64,000 nucleotides of DNA, from NCBI RefSeq assembly GCF_900105345.1, contig NZ_FNSN01000003.1:2976001-3040000 (forward strand). The letters run 5' to 3'. Source of the stretch: Arthrobacter woluwensis. Lineage in GTDB: Bacteria; Actinomycetota; Actinomycetes; Actinomycetales; Micrococcaceae. Below the pieces are notes generated by a model. The model made no database searches. It saw only the letters and a program-made list of their open reading frames with translations, and was not told the DNA's origin. Positions 7,528 to 15,919 of the stretch are shown here, in pieces. The translations under genes were made by a program, and so were the position numbers. The first letter of the stretch is position 1. Each line of letters starts with the position of its first letter.

Positions 7528-8430
7528 ATGACCACCCGGAACGGCACCGTGCGGATCCCCGCCTGGTCCATGGCGATCGCCGCCATGCTCATGATCCAGA
7601 TCTCGAACGCACTGTCGGTCGGGGTCATCGAGCACATCGGACCCGGTGGGACCGCCTGGCTGCGCATGTGTTTCGGCGCCGTCTTCCTGCTGCTCATCGC
7701 GCGGCCGTCCTTCCGCTCGATCACGCGTCGGGATGTCCCGAAGCTTCTGGCGCTGGGTGTCGTCACCGGGTTCATGACCACGTTCTTCCTCGCCGCCGTG
7801 GAACGGATCCCCCTGGGAACCGCCGTGGCGATCGAGTTCCTCGGCCCGCTCACCGTCGCCGGGCTGGCCGGCAAACAGCGCAAGGCGCTCCTCTGGCCCG
7901 TGATCGCGCTGCTCGGCGTCGTGCTGCTCACCGAGCCCTGGCACGGCGGCGTGGACCTGCTGGGTGTCGGGTTCGCCCTGCTGGCAGGGGCCTGCTGGGG
8001 GCTGTACAACGTGCTCACCCAACTGGTCGGCGACCGGTTCTCCGGCATCAGCGGCCTGGCGCTCACCATCCCGGTCGCCGCCGTCGCGACGAGCGCCGTC
8101 GGTCTTCCTCAAGTGCTCGACGGCGACCTGGACTGGGTGCTGCTCCTGGTGATCGCGGGGATCGCGCTCATCACGCCGGTCATCTCGTTCGGACTCGAGA
8201 TGCTCGCGCTGCGCCGCATGAACCACACGGCGTTCGGCACGCTCCTGGCGATCGAGCCGGCGTTCGGCATCCTGATCGGCCTGCTCATCCTCAGCCAGAC
8301 GCCCACGGTGATGCAGATGCTCGGGATCGCGCTCGTGGTGTTCGCCGGCGCGGCGGCTCAGCGCGGTGGCGGTCGGACGCTGGAAGACCCGGTGTCCGGG
8401 ACGCCCGACCTGGCCGAACAGGAACGCTGA
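7528..8430 (+). CDS. EamA-family transporter (RhtA-like exporter)
   Basis: 300 aa with about ten hydrophobic helices in two EamA repeats. The second repeat includes GIALITPVISFGLEMLALRR and NHTAFGTLLAIEPAFGILIG, the pattern of RhtA-type threonine/homoserine exporters of the drug/metabolite superfamily. The ATG at 7528 has the ribosome site ACGGAGC. It lies 169 nt after the XRE-cupin regulator, which probably controls it. The substrate is unproven; small amino acids or metabolites are likely. The C-terminal 25 residues are hydrophilic and cytosolic. Confidence 0.85.
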   Translation: MTTRNGTVRIPAWSMAIAAMLMIQISNALSVGVIEHIGPGGTAWLRMCFGAVFLLLIARPSFRSITRRDVPKLLALGVVTGFMTTFFLAAVERIPLGTAVAIEFLGPLTVAGLAGKQRKALLWPVIALLGVVLLTEPWHGGVDLLGVGFALLAGACWGLYNVLTQLVGDRFSGISGLALTIPVAAVATSAVGLPQVLDGDLDWVLLLVIAGIALITPVISFGLEMLALRRMNHTAFGTLLAIEPAFGILIGLLILSQTPTVMQMLGIALVVFAGAAAQRGGGRTLEDPVSGTPDLAEQER

Positions 8431-8452
8431 GCCTGCCCCGGACCGGCCCGGA

Positions 8453-9055
8453 TCAGCCGAGGACCGCGGCGGACATGAGCGCCGTGGCCCCGCCCATGAG
8501 GAGGTACTGGCCACGCGCCGCGGGCTCGACGGTCCGTGCGACGCCCCACAGGGAACCGGCGACATGGCACAGCACCAGCACGACGGTCAGGACCCCCAGC
8601 ATCCCTCCCGCGGACGCGTGGCCAGCATGCGCCGTCGCGGCCGGACTGCCGGGACCAGCAGCCGGGTGCATGAACGGCAAGAGCACGGCCATGACGATGA
8701 GTCCGAGGCTGTCGTGCAGGCGTGCGACGCATCCTGACCGTTCCCGCCGTCCGAGCGCCGACAGCGCGATGGCCGACAGCACGAGCGCCGGCACCCAGAC
8801 CACGACGCTCAGCAGCCCTAGATACGCCACATCGACCATCGCGACGAGCATGAGGACACAGCCGGTCAGCCGCGGCAGGCGGAGACGGGAGCGCCAGCCG
8901 GGGTGCACTCCGACCGCGACGGCGGTGAGCACCACCGCGGCCAGGTGCAGCAGATCATGGAACGGCACGGCCCTCCCCGGAACTCGGCTCCGGCCCGTTT
9001 GCGGCCGGACGTGTGCCTCAGCGTAGGCACGGCCCCGGGGCCTCATCGCCGTCAC
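8453..9055 (-). CDS. DUF5134-like polytopic membrane protein
   Basis: 200 aa from GTG 9055, which has a possible ribosome site AAAGG six nt upstream. A second candidate start is GTG 8968, just before PFHDLLHLAAVVLTAVAVG, and would remove a basic 29-residue leader. About five hydrophobic segments are visible. The stretch MHPAAGPGSPAATAHAGHAS is His-rich, as in actinobacterial DUF5134 proteins, which occur near copper genes. A copper link here is only suggested by copA 2 kb away. Function unknown. Confidence 0.6.
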   Translation of the reverse strand: MTAMRPRGRAYAEAHVRPQTGRSRVPGRAVPFHDLLHLAAVVLTAVAVGVHPGWRSRLRLPRLTGCVLMLVAMVDVAYLGLLSVVVWVPALVLSAIALSALGRRERSGCVARLHDSLGLIVMAVLLPFMHPAAGPGSPAATAHAGHASAGGMLGVLTVVLVLCHVAGSLWGVARTVEPAARGQYLLMGGATALMSAAVLG

Positions 9056-9126
9056 GGACGACCTTTCTCACGCCCGGTCAACCCCGGCCCCGATCCGTTC
9101 CCTGAGGTCCAAGCCTGGTCTTTAAA

Positions 9127-9200
9127 CGATCGACTGCTCCGTAGGATGTTGAAATCCCCCGAAAATCGAGGAAAACGGCGTCCTATGGAGCCGTCGATCG
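9127..9200. repeat. Palindromic intergenic repeat, family B copy 1
   Basis: Arms of 22 nt (left begins CGATCGACTGCTCCGTAGGA, right ends GGAGCCGTCGATCG) match at 19 of 22 positions around a 30-nt centre. It lies 20 nt beyond the stop of the ABC-F gene and may also end its transcript. The core ATCGACTGCTCC recurs at 15657. Confidence 0.75.
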
Positions 9201-9219
9201 GAGGGTGGGGGGTGGGGCG

Positions 9220-11079
9220 TTACTCCCCCAGGACCTCGGCGGCCTCGAGCCACTCCATCTCCAGGGTCTCCTTCTCCTCGAGCACCTCGTTGAGCTGGGT
9301 GTTCAGCCCGCCGAGCGCGTCGAAGTCGCCCTTTTCGGAGGCCGTGGCCATCTGCGCGTGCAGCTTCTCCTGCTGCTGCGCGAGCTTGCCGAGCTGGCGT
9401 TCGATCCGGTTGATGTTCTTGCGCGCCTCGCGCTTCTCCGCCTCGCTGGCCCCCGACGACGGCGCGCCGCCGCCCTGGGCGCCCGCCGCGCCGGAGCCGC
9501 CGGCCGCCGTCGGGCCGCTCGCCTTCGCGGACGCACCGGCCAGTGCCGCCTCGCGCAGCTCCAGATATTGATCCACGCCCCGCGGAAGCCCGCGGAGCTT
9601 GCCGTCGCCCAGCAGCGCGATCTGGTGATCCGTCACGCGCTCCAGTAGGTACCGGTCGTGGCTGACGACCACGAGTGTGCCGGGCCAGCCGTCCAGGACG
9701 TCCTCCACCGCGGCGAGGGTGTCCGTGTCCAGGTCGTTCGTGGGCTCGTCGAGCATGAGCACATTGGGCTCCCCCACCAGGAGACGCAGGAGCTGGAGAC
9801 GTCGCCGCTCGCCGCCGGAGAGGTCCCGGATCGGGGTCCACTGCCGGGCGTTCGTGAAGCCGAGCTGCTCGACGAGCTGCCCTGCCGTGAGGTCCTTGCC
9901 GCCCACGCTGAAGGACCGCTTCTCACGCTCGATCAGCTCGACCACGCGCAGATCGTCCACCTCGCGCAATTCGTGCACTTCCTGGCTCAGCACGGCCGGG
10001 ACCACGGTCTTGCCGCGCTTGACCTTGCCGCTCGTGGGCGCGACCTCGCCGGAGAGCAGGCGCAGCAGCGTGGATTTGCCGGCGCCGTTCACGCCGACCA
10101 GACCCACTCGTTCGCCCGGCGCGAGGCGCAGGGTGATGTTGTCGAAGAGCGGCGCGCCGCTCCCGTCCCCGGCCTCGCCGGGGGCGGGACGGCGGTCCAG
10201 GGTGACGTGCTCCAGGTCGATGACGTCCTTGCCCAGGCGGGCCGTGGCCATCTTGTTCAGGGCCAGGGTGTCGCGGGGTGCAGGAACGTCCTCGATCAGG
10301 GCGTTGGCCGCCTCGATGCGGAACTTCGGCTTGGAGGTGCGCGCCGGGGCGCCACGGCGCAGCCAGGCGAGTTCTTTCTTCACGAGCTGCTGACGCTTGG
10401 CCTCCACGACGGAGGCCATCCGGTCACGCTCGGCCCGGGCCAGGACGTACGCCGCGTAACCGCCCTCGAAGGGGTCCACCACCCCGTCGTGGACCTCCCA
10501 GGTCTTGGTGCAGATCTCGTCCAGGAACCAACGGTCGTGGGTGACCACCAGGAACGCACCCTCGTTGGCGCGCCAGCGGTTCTTGAGATGGCGGGCCAGC
10601 CAGGCCACGCCCTCGACGTCGAGGTGGTTGGTGGGCTCGTCCAGCATGATGACGTCGTGGTCGCCGATCAGGAGCTTCGCCAGCGCGACACGGCGCTTCT
10701 GCCCACCGGAGAGGCTGTGGACGCTGGAATCCCAGTCCACGTCCCCCACCAGTCCGCCCATGATCTCGCGGATCTTCGGATCGGCGGCCCACTCGTGATC
10801 CGCCATGTCCCCCACGATCGCCTGGCCCACGGTGTGATCGCCGTCGAGCACATCCTGCTGGTCCAGGTAGCCGACGGTGAGGTCACGGCGCTGGGTCACC
10901 CGCCCGTCGTCGGGCTGGGCCCGTTGCGCCAGGAACCGCATGAGCGTGGACTTGCCGTCGCCGTTGCGGCCCACGATCCCGATCCGGTCACCGTCCTCCA
11001 GTCCCACCGTGACGCCGTCCAGGACGGTGCGGGTTCCGAAGGACACGGCGAGGTTCTCGCCGCCCAGAAGATGTGCCAT
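9220..11079 (-). CDS. ABC-F family ATPase (Uup-like ribosome-associated protein)
   Basis: 619 aa with two ABC cassettes and no membrane segments. Walker A motifs are GRNGDGKST and GVNGAGKST. Signatures are LSGGQKRRVALAK and LSGGERRRLQLLR. Walker B regions end in MLDEPTNHLD and MLDEPTNDLD. The C-terminal 90 residues form a charged coiled coil (INRIERQLGKLAQQQEKL), the Uup-type C-terminal domain. ABC-F proteins of this kind act on the ribosome, and Uup members also bind branched DNA. An Ala/Gly-rich linker precedes the coiled coil. The closest family member could equally be a translation-factor type. ATG 11079. Confidence 0.9.
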   Translation of the reverse strand: MAHLLGGENLAVSFGTRTVLDGVTVGLEDGDRIGIVGRNGDGKSTLMRFLAQRAQPDDGRVTQRRDLTVGYLDQQDVLDGDHTVGQAIVGDMADHEWAADPKIREIMGGLVGDVDWDSSVHSLSGGQKRRVALAKLLIGDHDVIMLDEPTNHLDVEGVAWLARHLKNRWRANEGAFLVVTHDRWFLDEICTKTWEVHDGVVDPFEGGYAAYVLARAERDRMASVVEAKRQQLVKKELAWLRRGAPARTSKPKFRIEAANALIEDVPAPRDTLALNKMATARLGKDVIDLEHVTLDRRPAPGEAGDGSGAPLFDNITLRLAPGERVGLVGVNGAGKSTLLRLLSGEVAPTSGKVKRGKTVVPAVLSQEVHELREVDDLRVVELIEREKRSFSVGGKDLTAGQLVEQLGFTNARQWTPIRDLSGGERRRLQLLRLLVGEPNVLMLDEPTNDLDTDTLAAVEDVLDGWPGTLVVVSHDRYLLERVTDHQIALLGDGKLRGLPRGVDQYLELREAALAGASAKASGPTAAGGSGAAGAQGGGAPSSGASEAEKREARKNINRIERQLGKLAQQQEKLHAQMATASEKGDFDALGGLNTQLNEVLEEKETLEMEWLEAAEVLGE

Positions 11080-11204
11080 GTGCTGCTTTCGTCGGTGTGT
11101 CCGGTTCAGAGGGCCGTGCCGCGCGGATCCGGAGGACCCGCCCTCACGGCGCGCTGAACCTGTCTATCGTAGGCGGATCGGCCGGAGTCCGCGCCGTGGC
11201 CCTC

Positions 11205-12137
11205 TCATGGATGCACGTAGGCGCCGGGCGACGGGGCCGTGAGCACGAAGGACACCAAGCCGCGGTGACTGAAGCCGTCCGCGAGCGCGCGGGCCGCCGT
11301 CGTGTCCTCGCAGAGGAACGCGACGGTGGGGCCGGAGCCTGACACGATCCCCGCGAGGGCGCCCAGGGACTCCCCCAGCCCGAGCACGTCGCGCAGCTCC
11401 GGGGCCAGGTCCAGGGCGGCGCGCTGGAGATCGTTGACCATGAGGGTGGACAGCACGTGGCTGTCCGGGGTGCGCAGAGCCGCCAGGATCGCGGCGTCCA
11501 CGGAGTCCGGCTCCGGCGCGGCATAGCCTTCGGCCTCGCGGAGCGCGTCAAGACGGCGGAACACCTCGGGGGTGGAGAGGCCGAACGCGGCCGGGACCAC
11601 CACCCAGTGGAGTTCGCCGTGCACCAGGGCCGTGGTGAGTTCATCGCCCACGCCCAGGCCCACCGCCGCGCCGCCGAGCAGGCAGAAGGGCACGTCCGCC
11701 CCGAGCCGGCTTCCCAAAGCGGCCAGCTCCTCCCGGCTCAGCCCGCACTCCCAGAGGGCGTTGCAGGCGACGAGGGCGGCGGCGGCGTCGGCGGATCCTC
11801 CCGCCATCCCACCCGCGACGGGGACCCTCTTCACGATCTCCAGACGCACGGCGGGTTCCAGCCCGCAGTGCGAGGCGAGGAGCGCGGCCGCGCGGTGAAC
11901 GAGGTTCCGGCCGTCCAGAGGGATGGTCTCGGGATCCACGTCGAGCGTGCTGTCCGGTGAGAGGACCACCTGGATGCCCGGTTCGTCCAGCAAGGACGCC
12001 CGCACCTCTTCCCGCAGGGACACCGCGAGGAAGACGCTCGCCAGCGAGTGGTATCCGTCCTCCCGGAGCGGTCCGACGTGCAGGGAGACGTTGATCTTCC
12101 CCGGCGCGGAGGCCGTCACGGAGTTGCCGCGGCGCAT
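11205..12137 (-). CDS. ispE: 4-diphosphocytidyl-2-C-methyl-D-erythritol kinase
   Basis: 310 aa GHMP kinase. It phosphorylates CDP-methylerythritol in the MEP isoprenoid pathway. Diagnostic segments are SAPGKINVSLHVGPLREDGYH at the N-terminus, the ATP loop PVAGGMAGGSADAAAALVA (residues about 102-120), and the C-terminal GSGPTVAFL. It follows rsmA with a 2-nt gap and is cotranscribed with it, the usual actinobacterial order rsmA-ispE. Isoprenoid supply also feeds UppS at 60 kb. Confidence 0.95.
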   Translation of the reverse strand: MRRGNSVTASAPGKINVSLHVGPLREDGYHSLASVFLAVSLREEVRASLLDEPGIQVVLSPDSTLDVDPETIPLDGRNLVHRAAALLASHCGLEPAVRLEIVKRVPVAGGMAGGSADAAAALVACNALWECGLSREELAALGSRLGADVPFCLLGGAAVGLGVGDELTTALVHGELHWVVVPAAFGLSTPEVFRRLDALREAEGYAAPEPDSVDAAILAALRTPDSHVLSTLMVNDLQRAALDLAPELRDVLGLGESLGALAGIVSGSGPTVAFLCEDTTAARALADGFSHRGLVSFVLTAPSPGAYVHP

Positions 12138-12139
12138 CC

Positions 12140-13033
12140 TCAGGCCTCCAGGGGGATCCGGGCCTCGGCGATGCGAGTGAAGGCCCCGATGTCCAGGGTT
12201 TCGCCGCGGGCACTCGGATCGACACCGGCCAGGTGCAGGAGGCGCTCCGCCTCGGCGCCGTTCCCGGCCCAGCCGGACAGTGCGGCGCGGAGGGTCTTGC
12301 GGCGCTGTGCGAAGGCCGCGTCGATCACGGCGAAGACCTCTTCACGGCCGGCGCGGGACGTGGTCTCCTCCTCGTGACGTTCGAAGGCGACCAGCCCGGA
12401 GTGGATCTTGGGCGCCGGCCAGAAGACGTTCATCCCGATCACCCCGGCCTTGCGCATGGTGCCGTACCACGCCGCCTTGACCGACGGCACGCCGTAGATC
12501 TTGGAGCCCGGCCCGGCGGCGAGACGGTCCGCCACCTCGTCCTGCACCATGACGAGACCGTGGCGGATGGTCGGGAAGTGCTCCAGGAGGTGGAGCACCA
12601 CCGGCACCGCGACGTTGTAGGGCAGATTGGCGACGACGGCGGTCGGCTGATGCGGCAGCTCGGTGACCTTGAGCGCGTCCTGGTTGATGAGGGTGAAGCG
12701 CTCGGCCGCGCCCGGCCGGAATTCCTCCACGGTGGTGGGCAGACGGCCCGCCAGCACCGGGTCGATCTCCACCGCCACCACACGGGCGGCGGCGTCGAGG
12801 AGCCCCAGGGTGAGGCTGCCGAGGCCCGGGCCGACCTCCAGCACGGTCTCCGACGGGTCCAGTTCGGCGGCGGCCACGATCCGGCGGATGGTGTTCCCGT
12901 CGATCACGAAGTTCTGCCCCAGGGTCTTGGTCGGCCGGACGCCGAGCTCCTCGGCCAGACGGCGGATGTCCGCGGCGCCCAGCAACGGGGTGGGGTTCGT
13001 CGCGGCGTCGGGGTTCTGGGCTGCATCACTCAC
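12140..13033 (-). CDS. rsmA: 16S rRNA (adenine1518-N6/adenine1519-N6) dimethyltransferase
   Basis: 297 aa. It dimethylates two adjacent adenines near the 3' end of 16S rRNA. The SAM motif is [16 protein letters not shown], preceded by [16 protein letters not shown]. The target-base motif is [10 protein letters not shown]. The start is GTG 13033; a TAGGAT box 6 nt upstream suggests a leaderless transcript, so rsmA-ispE can be expressed separately from rpfB, whose terminator lies between them. Confidence 0.96.
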   Translation of the reverse strand: MSDAAQNPDAATNPTPLLGAADIRRLAEELGVRPTKTLGQNFVIDGNTIRRIVAAAELDPSETVLEVGPGLGSLTLGLLDAAARVVAVEIDPVLAGRLPTTVEEFRPGAAERFTLINQDALKVTELPHQPTAVVANLPYNVAVPVVLHLLEHFPTIRHGLVMVQDEVADRLAAGPGSKIYGVPSVKAAWYGTMRKAGVIGMNVFWPAPKIHSGLVAFERHEEETTSRAGREEVFAVIDAAFAQRRKTLRAALSGWAGNGAEAERLLHLAGVDPSARGETLDIGAFTRIAEARIPLEA

Positions 13034-13039
13034 CCGACA

Positions 13040-13045
13040 ATCCTA
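13040..13045 (-). promoter_or_regulatory. Leaderless -10 box of rsmA
   Basis: TAGGAT on the minus strand, 6 nt before GTG 13033. Confidence 0.5.
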
Positions 13046-13088
13046 CCGACCCGGCGGTCACAGCCCACGGCGCCGTTCTTCACACACG

Positions 13089-13136
13089 ACGACGGCGGCC
13101 GGTGACCTCCCCTCGGAGGTCACCGGCCGCCGTCGT
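13089..13136. terminator. Terminator downstream of rpfB
   Basis: Perfect 22-bp stem with a 4-nt loop (arm begins ACGACGGCGGCCGGTGACCT), 23 nt past the rpfB stop and upstream of rsmA. No long T run is visible, which is common in high-GC actinobacteria. Confidence 0.8.
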
Positions 13137-13159
13137 TCAGCTGGTGAAAGGAGCGCCGC

Positions 13160-14326
13160 TTATCCGGCAGCCCAGGCGCAGCCCCAGGGGGACAGCCCGC
13201 GCTGGGCGTACACGCGGTTGGCGATGTCGATCTGCTGCTCGCGCGTGGCGAGGCTGGCGTTCGGGGCGTACGCGCCGCCACCGGCGCCGAGCCAGGTCCC
13301 GATGTCGAACTGCAGGCCGCCGTAGTACCCGTTACCGGTGTTGATGGACCAGTTGCCGGTCGACTCGCACTGGGCGATGCGGTCCCACATGCCGGCGTTC
13401 ACCGCGGCCGGAGCCGCGGCGCCGGTGTTGGATCCACCGGAAGCAGCCGGGGCGGCGGGGGCCACGGGGGCCTCCTTGGTGCCGACGTCGACGCGCTCCG
13501 TCACGGGCTCGGCCGTGACCTTGCTGGTGACCAGGGTGCGGGTCGCTTCCTTGCCGTCGACGATCACGAGGCGGAAGGTCTTCTCGACCGAACCGGCCAC
13601 GCCCTCGGTGGTGACCTTCTCCACGCCCTTGTCGAGCTTGGCGGAGTCGGTCTTCACCACGTCGAAGGGGATCTCTTCCTTCACGGTGGCCGTGCGGCTC
13701 TTGTCGATGTTGCTGACCTTGACGGTCATGTTCGCGGTCACCGGAGCGGTGGCCGGGAGGGCCGAGACGTCGTTCTTGCCGAGGACGACCTTGGCTTCCT
13801 TGAGCACGTCACCGACGGTGGCTGCGGTGGTGGTCAGCTTGCTGCCCTTGCCGCGGATGATCAGGTTGACGTTCTTGGGGGTGGAGATGGTGAGGCTGGT
13901 GCCCTTGACGTCCAGGTTGGCGTCGGCCGGCAGGGACACGCGGGAGGTGTCCTTCACGCCGAGTTCCTTCACCAGGCCGGCGACGGTGCTCTCGTGGGTG
14001 TCGACCTCACGCGCGGCGCCGTCCAGGACCACGGAAACCGACTTGGAGCGGTTGATCCGGACCTCGGTGCCGTCCTGCACGCCGCTGTTCAGGGCGGGAA
14101 CGACCTTGTCCTTGTCGGCGATGTCGATGTTCGCGCTCTTCACGACCTGCTCGACGTTGCCGCCGAAGGTCTGGACGGAGCTGACACGGCCGTCGAGGTT
14201 GATTTTCACGGTCTTGTTGTTGACCACGAAGGCCAGGAGGCCTCCGACGAGGGCCAGGATCACCGCGAGCTGCACGCCCACCTTGACGGGACTGATCTTT
14301 CCGTCGGTTGCGAAGATTTTGTTCAC
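13160..14326 (-). CDS. rpfB: Resuscitation-promoting factor RpfB (DUF348-G5-Rpf)
   Basis: 388 aa from GTG 14326. An in-frame ATG lies at 14425, but the residues between are Arg/Pro-rich and unlike the family start. A short cytosolic N-terminus (VNKIFATDGKISPVKVG) leads into one membrane helix. Three DUF348 repeats follow, then a G5 domain and an Ala/Pro linker. The C-terminal Rpf domain (about 313-388) carries the catalytic Glu in AQCESTGNW and a second Cys in SPWGCAWAAG. RpfB is a surface-exposed lytic transglycosylase acting on peptidoglycan during regrowth. The order tatD-rpfB-rsmA-ispE is conserved in actinobacteria. Confidence 0.94.
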   Translation of the reverse strand: MNKIFATDGKISPVKVGVQLAVILALVGGLLAFVVNNKTVKINLDGRVSSVQTFGGNVEQVVKSANIDIADKDKVVPALNSGVQDGTEVRINRSKSVSVVLDGAAREVDTHESTVAGLVKELGVKDTSRVSLPADANLDVKGTSLTISTPKNVNLIIRGKGSKLTTTAATVGDVLKEAKVVLGKNDVSALPATAPVTANMTVKVSNIDKSRTATVKEEIPFDVVKTDSAKLDKGVEKVTTEGVAGSVEKTFRLVIVDGKEATRTLVTSKVTAEPVTERVDVGTKEAPVAPAAPAASGGSNTGAAAPAAVNAGMWDRIAQCESTGNWSINTGNGYYGGLQFDIGTWLGAGGGAYAPNASLATREQQIDIANRVYAQRGLSPWGCAWAAG

Positions 14327-14485
14327 TACTACCCAAACTACTGGTGCGTCCGGGCACGGGGAACGGGAGCCTCGCAAGGCAAGGCCTGATGGTCGCCCGG
14401 CGCCTCTCGGCACACGGGTGTCCATGGTTCACAACGAAGTGTCATTCGTCCGCAGGCCTTCCCCGACCCCGGCTATCTGTCATCC

Positions 14486-14515
14486 ACTGTAACCGAAGCG
14501 TTATAAAACAGCCAA
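14486..14515 (-). promoter_or_regulatory. Putative rpfB promoter with overlapping GTAAC-type repeat
   Basis: On the minus strand TTGGCT (14510-14515) and TACAGT (14486-14491) are spaced by 18 nt and would give a 5' leader of about 150 nt. The plus-strand sequence GTAACC-N5-GTTATA (14489-14505) overlaps the spacer. It resembles the spaced GTAAC repeats described for the response regulator MtrA, which controls rpf and cell-wall hydrolase genes; this link is speculative. Confidence 0.4.
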
Positions 14516-14635
14516 GCCCTGAATGCTGTCCGCGACACGCGGAGTCGCGCAGATCCCGGCCGTCAGGTACGGTACGCGCACGTCGCGCGGACGCGGCTTC
14601 AGAGTGTCAGCCCAGCTCAGCGGGCGGTTCGCGCC

Positions 14636-15586
14636 TCAATCCCAACTGCCGTACGCGGCTTCCGTGTTGCGCGCGACGTCGGCGCACAATTCATCGAGAT
14701 CGGTCGCCAGCGACTCGGCCATGGAGCGCATCGTGTACGGGATCATGTAACTCGCGTTGGGCCGCCCGCGGTACGGATGAGGGGTCAGGAACGGCGAGTC
14801 GGTCTCCACCATGATCAGGTCACGGCGGGCCGTCCTGAGGGCCTCGCGCAGATGACCGTTCGCCTTGAAACCGACCGGCCCGGCGAACGACATGTACCAG
14901 CCGTGCTCGTTGCAGATGGCGGCGAGCTCCTCATCGCCGGAGAAGCAGTGGAAGACGACCCGCTCCGGCTGTTCCTCCTCGAGCAGGATCCGGACCACGT
15001 CGTCGTGCGCATCCCGGTCGTGGATCTGCAGCGTGAGGCCGAGCCGGCGCGCGATGTCGATGTGACGGCGGAAGGAGTAGTGCTGGATCGCCTGCTCCTC
15101 CTCGCCCTGAGTGCGGAAGTAGTCCAGACCGGTCTCGCCGATGCCCCGCACGCGGGGATGAGCCGCGAGATCCTCGATCTCCTGCAGCGCGTCCTCCAGC
15201 TCGCCGCGCGCGGCGTAGAGCGGGGCGTCGTTCGGGTGGATGGCCAGTGCGCCCAGCAGACGGCGGTCCTCGTCGAGCGCGCGGACCGTGAAGCGGGCCG
15301 ACTCGAGATCACAGGCCACCTGCACGGCGGCCTTCACGCCCACCGCCTCCGCGGCGTCGAGGGCGTCCTTGACCGAGACCTCCACGAGGCCGTCCCGGAA
15401 GTTCAGGTGGGTGTGGTTGTCCATGACGGGGATCCGCAGCGGCTCCGGCGCCGGAGGGTATTCCAGCTTCCGCTTCCGGCCGGCCTCATCCTTGGCGGAC
15501 CGCACCGAATCCGCGGGGCCGTCCTTCCCGTGGTCCGGAGCTTCCTCGGGGCGGCGGTAGGCGAACGGAGTCTCGGGAGCACACAT
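14636..15586 (-). CDS. tatD: TatD-family metal-dependent hydrolase / DNase
   Basis: 316 aa. The TIM-barrel metal site is visible: DNHTHLNFRDG (HxH, residue about 57), GETGLDYF, LQIHDRDAHDD, FHCFSG and VETDSPFLTPHPYRGRPN. TatD proteins act as 3'-5' exonucleases or related phosphodiesterases. The first 45 residues are a hydrophilic extension common in actinobacterial members. ATG 15586 has a TACGCT box 6 nt upstream. In many actinobacteria metG precedes it, but metG is absent here. Confidence 0.92.
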   Translation of the reverse strand: MCAPETPFAYRRPEEAPDHGKDGPADSVRSAKDEAGRKRKLEYPPAPEPLRIPVMDNHTHLNFRDGLVEVSVKDALDAAEAVGVKAAVQVACDLESARFTVRALDEDRRLLGALAIHPNDAPLYAARGELEDALQEIEDLAAHPRVRGIGETGLDYFRTQGEEEQAIQHYSFRRHIDIARRLGLTLQIHDRDAHDDVVRILLEEEQPERVVFHCFSGDEELAAICNEHGWYMSFAGPVGFKANGHLREALRTARRDLIMVETDSPFLTPHPYRGRPNASYMIPYTMRSMAESLATDLDELCADVARNTEAAYGSWD

Positions 15587-15592
15587 GCGTCC

Positions 15593-15598
15593 AGCGTA
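15593..15598 (-). promoter_or_regulatory. Leaderless -10 box of tatD
   Basis: TACGCT on the minus strand, 6 nt before ATG 15586. Confidence 0.4.
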
Positions 15599-15656
15599 GT
15601 ACGCGCCCGCACGCGGAACTCGACGGGCCCCGCCTGCGACGTTCGCTCACTTCCCC

Positions 15657-15718
15657 ATCGACTGCTCCACAGGATGCCGTTCCGGGCCGGAAACGGTGGA
15701 AAGCGGCATCGTACGGAG
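15657..15718. repeat. Palindromic intergenic repeat, family B copy 2
   Basis: Begins ATCGACTGCTCCACAGGATG, 17 of 20 identical to the left arm of the copy at 9129. The right half (GGCATCGTACGGAG) pairs with CTCCACAGGATGCC, leaving three mismatches. It lies between the divergent tatD and moxR genes and abuts repeat family C. Confidence 0.65.
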
Positions 15719-15756
15719 GGCCCACGGCGGCGAGGGGCCCCTGCCGAGGCACGAGG
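15718..15756 (+). repeat. Dispersed intergenic repeat, family C copy 1
   Basis: A 39-nt segment (starts GGGCCCACGGCGGCGAGGGG, ends CCGAGGCACGAGG) that recurs in inverted orientation at 23611-23649 with about 33 of 39 positions identical. Confidence 0.6.
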
Positions 15757-15837
15757 CTGGGGAGCCGCTGGGGACAGTCGACGGGTGGTGGGCCCCTGCC
15801 GTGACCCGCCACCCTATGACGGAGCGGCGGCGATGAG

Positions 15838-15843
15838 TAGGCT
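15838..15843 (+). promoter_or_regulatory. Putative -10 box of the moxR operon
   Basis: TAGGCT 8 nt before GTG 15852, the start of a possible 17-residue leader peptide. Confidence 0.35.
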
Positions 15844-15851
15844 GTGAGGAA

Positions 15852-15905
15852 GTGAGCCACGTTACACCACGTCAGACTCGGCTTTTGGGGGCTCGCGCCG
15901 GGTGA
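15852..15905 (+). CDS. Possible 17-aa leader peptide upstream of moxR
   Basis: GTG 15852 to TGA 15905 would encode MSHVTPRQTRLLGARAG. It starts 8 nt after a TAGGCT box and ends 14 nt before the moxR start, so its stop overlaps the moxR ribosome-binding region (GAAGGAGAGG). No attenuator-like codon run is visible. It may simply be 5' leader. Low confidence. Confidence 0.22.
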   Translation: MSHVTPRQTRLLGARAG

Positions 15906-15919
15906 AGGAGAGGTCGGCC

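Noticed and set aside
14327-14635. Possible cyclic di-AMP riboswitch upstream of rpfB, known from other actinobacteria
   Set aside because: I looked for the conserved GGGGAACC, GGGTGAATCC and CAGCTAACC-type segments on the minus strand and did not find them.
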